From positions 620,001-684,000 of the forward strand of contig NZ_CP115174.1 of the NCBI RefSeq assembly GCF_027625475.1: 64,000 bases of DNA, written 5' to 3'. Positions 58,641 to 64,000 of the stretch are shown one piece after another (the first letter of the stretch is position 1; each line of letters begins with the position of its first letter). Below the pieces are notes generated by a model. The model did not search any database. It was not told the DNA's origin and was given only the letters and a program-made list of their open reading frames with translations. The stretch comes from Sphingomonas abietis. Its GTDB lineage: Bacteria > Pseudomonadota > Alphaproteobacteria > Sphingomonadales > Sphingomonadaceae. The translations under genes were made by a program, and so were the position numbers.

Positions 58641-58811
58641 GGCGCCGCACATGGCCCTTTCCACGCCAAACGCAAGACTTTTCGTCTCGGCGGGCGTGTG
58701 GGAGCGCTATCATTATGCGATTGCGCCGCCGGACCTTTCTGGTAGGCAGGCAGCATCGCGGCATGAAAATCAAAAATAAGTCGCCCATGAACCAAGCTCA
58801 AGGAGAGGGTG

Positions 58812-60212
58812 ATGCGGCAAGGCGTCAGCTATAATATGGGTTTCATCGCGCTGATCAGTGGCGTCGCCACGATCGGCGGCTTTCTGTTCGGCTTCGATAG
58901 TGGCGTGATCAACGGCACGGTCGAAGGGCTTCAGCAGGCCTTCCATACCAGCAGCGCGGGCACCGGTTTCAACGTCGCATCGGTGCTGCTCGGCTCCGCC
59001 GCCGGCGCCTTTGCGGCCGGGCGGCTGGCCGACGTGTTCGGCCGGCGCTCGATCATGATCATCGCGGCGGCGATGTTCGTGCTCTCGGCGCTCGGCGCGG
59101 GCGCGGCCACCGGATCGGCGATGTTCGTGATCGCGCGCATGATCGGCGGCTTCGCGGTCGGCGCCGCCTCGATCCTGTGCCCGGCCTATATCTCGGAGGT
59201 GACGCCCGCCGATACGCGCGGCCGCCTCGCCTCGATCCAGCAGATCATGATCATCATCGGCCTGACCGGGGCCTTCTTCTCCAACTATCTGCTGGCCAAG
59301 TTCGCCGGCGTATCGACCGCGCCGCTGTGGGGCGGGTACGAGGCATGGCGCTGGATGTTCTGGATGCAGACCATTCCCTCCGCCATCTTCCTGCTCGCGC
59401 TGTTCGGCATTCCCGAAAGCCCCCGCTTCCTGGTCGCCAAGGGCAAGCGGGCGGTGGCGCTGCGCGTGCTGACCCAGCTGATGGGCCCCGACGCCGGCAA
59501 CGCCAAACTCGCCGAGATCGAGGGATCGCTCAGCCACGATCACAAGCCGCGCCTCGCCGATCTGCTCGACGAGAATGGCAAGGTGCGCCGCATCGTCTGG
59601 GTCGGCATCGGCCTCGCCGTGCTCCAACAACTCGTCGGCATCAACGTGGTCTTTTATTACGGTGCGGTGCTGTGGCAGGCGGTCGGCTTCTCGGAGGCGG
59701 ATTCGCTCAAGATCAACATCCTCACCGGCACCATCTCGATCGCCGCCTGCCTGGTGGCGACCGGCCTGATCGACCGGCTGGGGCGCAAGCCGCTGCTGCT
59801 GATCGGCTCGATCGGCATGACCATCACGCTGGCGCTGGTCGCCTTCGCTTTCTCCACCGGCGGTCTGGACGCGGCGGGCAAGCTCGTCCTCTCGCACGAT
59901 ATGGGCATCCTCGCGCTGGTCAGCGCGCTGATCTACTCGGCGATGTTCAACTTCAGCTGGGGCCCGGTGATGTGGGTGATGCTCGGCGAGATGTTCCCCA
60001 ACCAGATCCGCGGCGCCGGCCTCGCGGTGAGCGGGCTGTTCCAGTGGGTGGCGAACTTCGCGATCACCATGACCTTCCCGATCCTGCTCGCCTCGGTCGG
60101 GCTGACCGGCGCCTATGCGCTCTATGCCTTCTTCTCGCTCGTCTCGATCCTGTTCGTGATCAAGATGGTCTACGAGACCAAGGGCATGGAGCTGGAGGCC
60201 ATGCAGGGCTGA
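58812..60212 (+). CDS. MFS sugar porter (sugar:H+ symporter family)
   Basis: 466 residues, 12 spans. GGFLFGFDSGVINGTVEGLQ in TM1, GRLADVFGRRSIMI (loop 2-3), RMIGGFAVGAASILCPAYIS with the EVTPADTRGRL that follows, PESPRFLVAKGK, GLAVLQQLVGINVVFYYG and GLIDRLGRKPLLL are all sugar-porter signatures. The QQL-GINVVFYYG block contacts the hexose in XylE-type carriers. It would bring monosaccharides such as glucose or xylose across the inner membrane to glucokinase. AGGAGAGG precedes the ATG at 58812, with a GTG three bases earlier as alternative. Confidence 0.95.
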   Translation: MRQGVSYNMGFIALISGVATIGGFLFGFDSGVINGTVEGLQQAFHTSSAGTGFNVASVLLGSAAGAFAAGRLADVFGRRSIMIIAAAMFVLSALGAGAATGSAMFVIARMIGGFAVGAASILCPAYISEVTPADTRGRLASIQQIMIIIGLTGAFFSNYLLAKFAGVSTAPLWGGYEAWRWMFWMQTIPSAIFLLALFGIPESPRFLVAKGKRAVALRVLTQLMGPDAGNAKLAEIEGSLSHDHKPRLADLLDENGKVRRIVWVGIGLAVLQQLVGINVVFYYGAVLWQAVGFSEADSLKINILTGTISIAACLVATGLIDRLGRKPLLLIGSIGMTITLALVAFAFSTGGLDAAGKLVLSHDMGILALVSALIYSAMFNFSWGPVMWVMLGEMFPNQIRGAGLAVSGLFQWVANFAITMTFPILLASVGLTGAYALYAFFSLVSILFVIKMVYETKGMELEAMQG

Positions 60213-60248
60213 TTTGGGCAGGGCTGATCCGGTGGGCGGGCTTCGCGG

Positions 60249-61781
60249 TTAGCGGAGCCCGCCGCCCAATGTGCTGTACAAGGTGACGAGGTTGGTTTCG
60301 CGCTGGAGCCGGGTCGTCACCAGCGATTGCTGGGCGGCGTAGAGCGTGCGCTGGGCATCGAGCGTGGTCAGGAAGCTGTCGATGCCGCTTCGGTAGCGGG
60401 CGAGCGACAGCGTCGCCGCCTTGTCGGCCGAACCGGCGCCGGCGGTGCGCGCGGCGATCTGGGCGCCGATCGTGCCGCGCGTGGCGAGTGCATCGGAGAC
60501 TTCGCGGAACGCGGTCTGCACCGCCTTCTCGTAGGCCGCCACCGCCGCATCGCGATTGGCTTCGGCGTAGCGCAGGTTCGCCTTGTTGCGCCCGAAATCG
60601 AACAAGGTGAGCGCGCTCGATCCGGTCGCGTTCCATGAGAAGCTGCCGCCCGAGAACAGCCCGGTCAGCGCCGAGGAAGCGGTGCCGGCGGCCGACGTCA
60701 GCGAGATGGTCGGGAAGAAGGCCGCGCGCGCCGCGCCGATATTGGCATATTGGGCGCGCAACTGATCCTCGGCCTGCACCACGTCCGGCCGCTTGAGCAA
60801 GATCGTCGAATCGAGGCCGGCGGGCAGAGCGGCCAGGGTGTGATCGTCGGCGCCGATGCCGTCGGGCAACAGCGCGGCGGAGACGGTGGTGCCGGCCAGC
60901 AGGTTCAGCGCATTCTGGTCCTGGGCGATCTGGGTAGTCAGCTGCGCCACGTCGTAGCGCGCATTCTGGAGATTGGTCTCGGCCTGGCGGACATCCAGTT
61001 CGGAGGCGATGCCCTTGTCGAACTGCGCCCGGGTGATGTCGACCGACTGCTGATAGGCCCGCAGCGTCTGCGTCGACAGGCGAAGCTGATCCTGGTCCGA
61101 ACCCATCGTCAGCCAGGCGGTGGCGATTTCGGCGATCAGGCTGATCCGGGTCGCATCGGCCCCGGCCTGGGTGGCGAAATAGGCCTGCTGCGCGGCCTTG
61201 GTCTCGTTGCGGACCTTTCCGAACAGGTCCAGTTCGAACGATGATACGCCGATATCGGCCGTGTAGCTGTGGGCGGTGCCGCTGCCCTCGGTGCTGCCGG
61301 ACGTGCCGGTCGATCCCGACGACACGCTGCTGCCGTTGCTGCCGTTGCTGCCGCTATGGCGCACCGAGGCATCGGCGCCGGCCGCGATGGTCGGGAACAG
61401 ATCGGCGCGCTGGGCGCGATATTGCGCGCGTGCGGCAAGGATATTGGCGGCCGCCACGCGCAGATCGCGATTGTTGGCGAGGCCGAGCGCGATCGTCTGC
61501 CGCAACCGGTCGTCGGTGAAGAAGTCGCGCCAGCCGATCCCCGCAACATCCTGGGTCGCGTCCTGCCCGCCCGTGGCGGCGGGATAAGCCGGCCCTTGCG
61601 GGAAGCGCGACGGGGCGGCGAGCGCCGGCCGGTCATAATGCGGCGCGAGATCGCAGCCGGCGAGCGCCGTGGTCAGCAGCAGCAGGGAAGGCAGGCGACG
61701 GTGCAACGGACGGTATCCCGTAATTTCGATAGTCCCCTTGGGATGGCGATCAACACCAGCCGGCCGAGCTTGGCAAGCCAT
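60249..61781 (-). CDS. outer-membrane efflux lipoprotein (NodT family), orphan
   Basis: 510 residues. The lipobox is LTTALAGC with Cys43, followed by DLAPHYDRP, the NodT signature. TolC-type repeats include GWRDFFTDDRLRQTIALGLA, then NNRDLRVAAANILAARAQYR, and LKRPDVVQAEDQLRAQYANI in the second half. Residues 143-169 form a Ser/Gly/Asn/Thr-only insert. The start is uncertain: the 29 residues before the hydrophobic core are long for a lipoprotein signal, and a TTG at 61706 would give a normal one. No adaptor or pump gene is adjacent on this side, so it would serve a system encoded elsewhere or substitute for the channel at 39.1 kb. Confidence 0.88.
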   Translation of the reverse strand: MACQARPAGVDRHPKGTIEITGYRPLHRRLPSLLLLTTALAGCDLAPHYDRPALAAPSRFPQGPAYPAATGGQDATQDVAGIGWRDFFTDDRLRQTIALGLANNRDLRVAAANILAARAQYRAQRADLFPTIAAGADASVRHSGSNGSNGSSVSSGSTGTSGSTEGSGTAHSYTADIGVSSFELDLFGKVRNETKAAQQAYFATQAGADATRISLIAEIATAWLTMGSDQDQLRLSTQTLRAYQQSVDITRAQFDKGIASELDVRQAETNLQNARYDVAQLTTQIAQDQNALNLLAGTTVSAALLPDGIGADDHTLAALPAGLDSTILLKRPDVVQAEDQLRAQYANIGAARAAFFPTISLTSAAGTASSALTGLFSGGSFSWNATGSSALTLFDFGRNKANLRYAEANRDAAVAAYEKAVQTAFREVSDALATRGTIGAQIAARTAGAGSADKAATLSLARYRSGIDSFLTTLDAQRTLYAAQQSLVTTRLQRETNLVTLYSTLGGGLR

Positions 61782-61863
61782 GCTGTCACCAAACCGCCCT
61801 ACCGGGGGATTACGGTAGCTTCATTAGGAAAGGGCGGGCGGTGGTGGTAGCCGGGGCCTTCCG

Positions 61864-62673
61864 ATGAAGCCCTTGCCCGGCCGCCCATGGATTACGGGAT
61901 CGATCGTGACGGAAACGTCCTTGCCCATTGCCGGAACCTCGCACAGCCGCCGCTTGCTGGCGTCGATCCACGATGTCGGCCCACGCTTCGAGCGTGAGGT
62001 GGATCAGCTGGTCGATCGGCTGTCGCATCATCTGGCCGGGCCACGCTTCGCCATGCTGGTGGTCCCCGATCACTGGGGGCAGGCGCCGCTGGCACAGGCC
62101 AGGGCGTTCCAGGCGAAGCTGCGGGTTTGGGCGTCGAGCGGCGTCGAGATGTTCGTGCATGGCTGGACTCACCGCGACGATAGTGGCTCGGCCGGCTTCA
62201 AGGCGAAGCATATGACCGCGGGCGAGGGCGAGTTTCTCGGCCTGTCGCAGAATGAGGCGCTCCGCCGCATGACCGAGGGGCGGGCGCTGATCGAGGATAT
62301 CATCGGGCGCCCCGTCGCCGGGTTCATCGCGCCGGCATGGCTCTACGGGCCGGGTGCCCGCGCCGCGCTGGGCCAGGTGGGCTTCGCGCTGGCCGAGGAT
62401 CATATGCGGGTCTGGCGGCCGTCCGACGGAGCCGTGCTGGCCAAGGGGCCGGTGGTGACGTGGGCCAGCCGCAGCCCGGCGCGCGTCGCCAGTTCGCTGG
62501 CCTTCGCCGCGCTGGCCCGCACCGCGCTCAAGCCGCTGCGGACCCTGCGGATCGCGGTTCATCCCGGCGATACCGGCGTGCCGGCGCTGCTCGACAGCAT
62601 CGACGCGAGCCTGGCGGTGGCGGTTCGCGATCGCACCGTCGGCCGCTACACCGATCTTCTCAAGAGGAACTGA
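61864..62673 (+). CDS. polysaccharide-deacetylase-like protein (DUF2334 type)
   Basis: 269 residues, cytosolic by sequence. LLASIHDVGPRFEREVD gives the first metal-type HD motif, FAMLVVPDHWG a second strand, and MFVHGWTHRDDS the H-x(3)-H-like motif of the NodB-fold deacetylases. PVAGFIAPAWLYGPGARAAL and LRIAVHPGD complete the core. DUF2334 proteins are predicted carbohydrate esterases acting on surface glycans. The first 25 residues may not be translated, since a GTG near residue 15 is in frame. It precedes a membrane protein and a glycosyltransferase, which supports a role in envelope glycan or glycolipid building. Confidence 0.8.
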   Translation: MKPLPGRPWITGSIVTETSLPIAGTSHSRRLLASIHDVGPRFEREVDQLVDRLSHHLAGPRFAMLVVPDHWGQAPLAQARAFQAKLRVWASSGVEMFVHGWTHRDDSGSAGFKAKHMTAGEGEFLGLSQNEALRRMTEGRALIEDIIGRPVAGFIAPAWLYGPGARAALGQVGFALAEDHMRVWRPSDGAVLAKGPVVTWASRSPARVASSLAFAALARTALKPLRTLRIAVHPGDTGVPALLDSIDASLAVAVRDRTVGRYTDLLKRN

Positions 62674-62676
62674 GCT

Positions 62677-63654
62677 TTGGAGATGAGTCACGAAAGGCTG
62701 GTCCGGGACGGGGAGGCGGTCTCGCTGGGTGCCTGGATCGGCGAGGATGGCCAGACGCCCGCGCCGCAGCTGGAAGCGCTGGCGGCGAGCGCACCGCGCT
62801 GGCGGCAATGGCTGGGGCCGTTGCTGTCGCTGTCGATCGTCGCGGCGGTGCTCTACCAGATCGGCGGCGTCGATTTCGCCCGGATCGGGGCGATGGTGCC
62901 CGCCAATCCGCTGTTCTGGGCGATGTTCGCCGCCGCCTATATGGCGCAGCCGGCGACCGAATGGGTGATCTTCCACCGGCTGTGGAACCTGCCCGGCTCC
63001 GCGATCTGGCCGCTGATGCGCAAGCAGGTCGGCAACGAGGTGCTGCTCGGCTATATCGGCGAAGTCTATTTCTACGGCTGGGCACGCCGCAACACGCAGC
63101 TGGTGGCGGCGCCGTTCGGGGCGATCAAGGATGTCACCATCCTGTCGGCGATGCTCGGCAACCTGACGACGGTGGTCGCGCTGGTGATCGGATGGCCCTT
63201 GCTGGCGGAGCTTCCCGCCGGGCTGCACGTGCAGGCACTCAGCGGCTCGATCGGGGTGGTGATCGTCACCTCGCTGCTGGTCATGCTGTTCCGGCATCGC
63301 CTGTTCAGCCTGCCGCGCCGAGAATTGTGGTTCGTCTCGGCCATGCACCTGCTGCGGATCGCGGGTGGGACCGCGTTGTCGGCGGCGATGTGGCATCTTC
63401 TGCTGCCGGCGGTGCCGCTCTCCTCGTGGGTGATGCTCGCGACGTTGCGCCTGCTGGTCAGCCGCCTGCCGCTGATCCCCAACAAGGAACTGGTGTTCGC
63501 CGGCCTCGCGCTGTTTTTGATCGGTCGCAATGCGGCCGCCGCGGACGCGATGGCATTGATGGCCGGGCTGTTCGTGGCGACGCACATGGTCGTCGGCGTC
63601 GCGCTCGGCGCAGGCGAGCTGATCGGGGCGGCCCGCGCGAAGGCGGCCGCCTGA
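62677..63654 (+). CDS. multi-pass membrane protein, flippase-like/LPG-synthase-TM-like, function unknown
   Basis: 325 residues from a TTG with AGAGGA eight bases upstream; the ATG two codons later lacks a properly spaced site. A hydrophilic N-terminal part (1-42) precedes seven or eight membrane spans (about 45-65, 77-98, 145-172, 184-207, 220-247 and three more). The segment between spans 2 and 3, RKQVGNEVLLGYIGEVYFYG, is polar and conserved-looking. The layout resembles UPF0104/LPG-synthase membrane domains or lipid-linked-sugar flippases, but no motif is decisive. It sits three bases after the deacetylase-like gene and 23 bases before the glycosyltransferase, so it probably belongs to their pathway. 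Confidence 0.72.
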   Translation: MEMSHERLVRDGEAVSLGAWIGEDGQTPAPQLEALAASAPRWRQWLGPLLSLSIVAAVLYQIGGVDFARIGAMVPANPLFWAMFAAAYMAQPATEWVIFHRLWNLPGSAIWPLMRKQVGNEVLLGYIGEVYFYGWARRNTQLVAAPFGAIKDVTILSAMLGNLTTVVALVIGWPLLAELPAGLHVQALSGSIGVVIVTSLLVMLFRHRLFSLPRRELWFVSAMHLLRIAGGTALSAAMWHLLLPAVPLSSWVMLATLRLLVSRLPLIPNKELVFAGLALFLIGRNAAAADAMALMAGLFVATHMVVGVALGAGELIGAARAKAAA

Positions 63655-63677
63655 GGCGCAGACGGGAGGCGCGGGTG

Positions 63678-64000
63678 ATGAGGATTGTCGATGTCTGCGC
63701 CTTCTACGCGCCGCGCGGCGGCGGGGTGAAGACCTATGTCGATCGCAAGCTGGCGGCCGGCGCCCGGCACGGCCATGAGATCGTCGTGATCGCGCCGGGC
63801 GAGCAGCGCGCCACCGAAGTCCGCGGCCCCGGCGCGCGGATCGAATGGCTGCCGGCCCCGAAGATGCCGTTCGATCGCAATTATCGCTATTTCCCCGATC
63901 AGGAATCGATCCATGCCGCGCTCGATCGCTTGCGGCCGGACATGGTCGAGGCGTCGTCGCCGTGGCGCGCGGCGGAGGCGGTGGCCAGCTGGCGCGGATC
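63678..64000 (+). CDS. glycosyltransferase family 4-type, N-terminal part, cut by window end
   Basis: 107 residues are visible. MRIVDVCAFYAPRGGGVKTY (1-20) is the donor-independent N-terminal Rossmann loop of GT4 enzymes (GGG-V-K-TY), followed by DRKLAAGARHGHEIVVIAPG and MPFDRNYRYFPD. The C-terminal nucleotide-sugar domain lies beyond the window. GGGAGG precedes ATG 63678 by eight bases; a GTG three bases earlier is possible. Together with the deacetylase-like and membrane proteins it should build or modify a surface glycan or glycolipid. Confidence 0.85.
   Translation, partial: MRIVDVCAFYAPRGGGVKTYVDRKLAAGARHGHEIVVIAPGEQRATEVRGPGARIEWLPAPKMPFDRNYRYFPDQESIHAALDRLRPDMVEASSPWRAAEAVASWRG

Overview
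The window looks like chromosomal DNA of a sphingomonad (order Sphingomonadales: Sphingomonas, Rhizorhabdus or a close relative). The grounds are the very high GC content with strong third-position GC bias, two TonB-dependent receptors (one of the Caulobacter/Xanthomonas/Sphingomonas carbohydrate type), LacI-type palindromes at sugar genes, Entner-Doudoroff enzymes (glucokinase, KDPG aldolase), NodT-type outer-membrane lipoproteins, and short paired-palindrome (REP-like) repeats of several families. I see no phage, integrase, transposase, plasmid or CRISPR feature. Every protein-coding call comes from reading motifs by eye; no database search was run.

Layout. 1-4.1 kb: start of an AMIN-domain amidase, a ferredoxin-NAD(P) reductase, and an ABC-2 exporter pair. 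4.3-7.3 kb: a TonB-dependent receptor behind a LacI-type palindrome and a clear terminator. 7.3-11.9 kb: a small outer-membrane protein, an LplT-like transporter and a class A penicillin-binding protein, separated by three REP-like elements. 12-16.2 kb: a glyoxylate block (LysR regulator divergent from malate synthase G, then a hydroxyacid/glyoxylate reductase). 16.5-24.8 kb: five co-directional genes for secreted proteins with DUF11-like domains, including a 1675-residue surface protein ending in a predicted beta-barrel. This is the least explained and most interesting locus. 25-29 kb: regulatory genes (membrane GGDEF-EAL protein, two small orphan genes, a PAS-LuxR regulator with a possible leader peptide). 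29.1-34.5 kb: lepA, tRNA-Pro(CGG), an M28 peptidase, a DMT transporter, and KDPG aldolase. 34.7-40.6 kb: a complete tripartite RND efflux operon. 40.8-44.3 kb: E1alpha-E1beta-E2 of a branched-chain 2-oxoacid dehydrogenase, with a REP-like element inside the E2 reading frame. 44.3-50 kb: Bcr/CflA transporter, glucokinase, GH3 beta-glucosidase and an FCD-type GntR regulator. 50-60 kb: PepSY membrane protein, MFS transporter, second TonB receptor, MATE transporter, a DEAD-box helicase/DUF188 pair, and a sugar porter. 60-64 kb: orphan TolC-like lipoprotein, then a polysaccharide-deacetylase-like protein, a membrane protein and a glycosyltransferase cut by the window end.

How they fit. The TonB receptor, GH3 glucosidase, sugar porter, glucokinase and KDPG aldolase read as oligosaccharide uptake, hydrolysis and Entner-Doudoroff catabolism. 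The Bkd complex and malate synthase handle branched-chain oxoacids and C2 units. Two efflux systems, an extra TolC-like protein and several MFS/MATE carriers give a strong export complement. The DUF11 operon and the 61.8-64 kb glycan genes point to investment in the cell surface.
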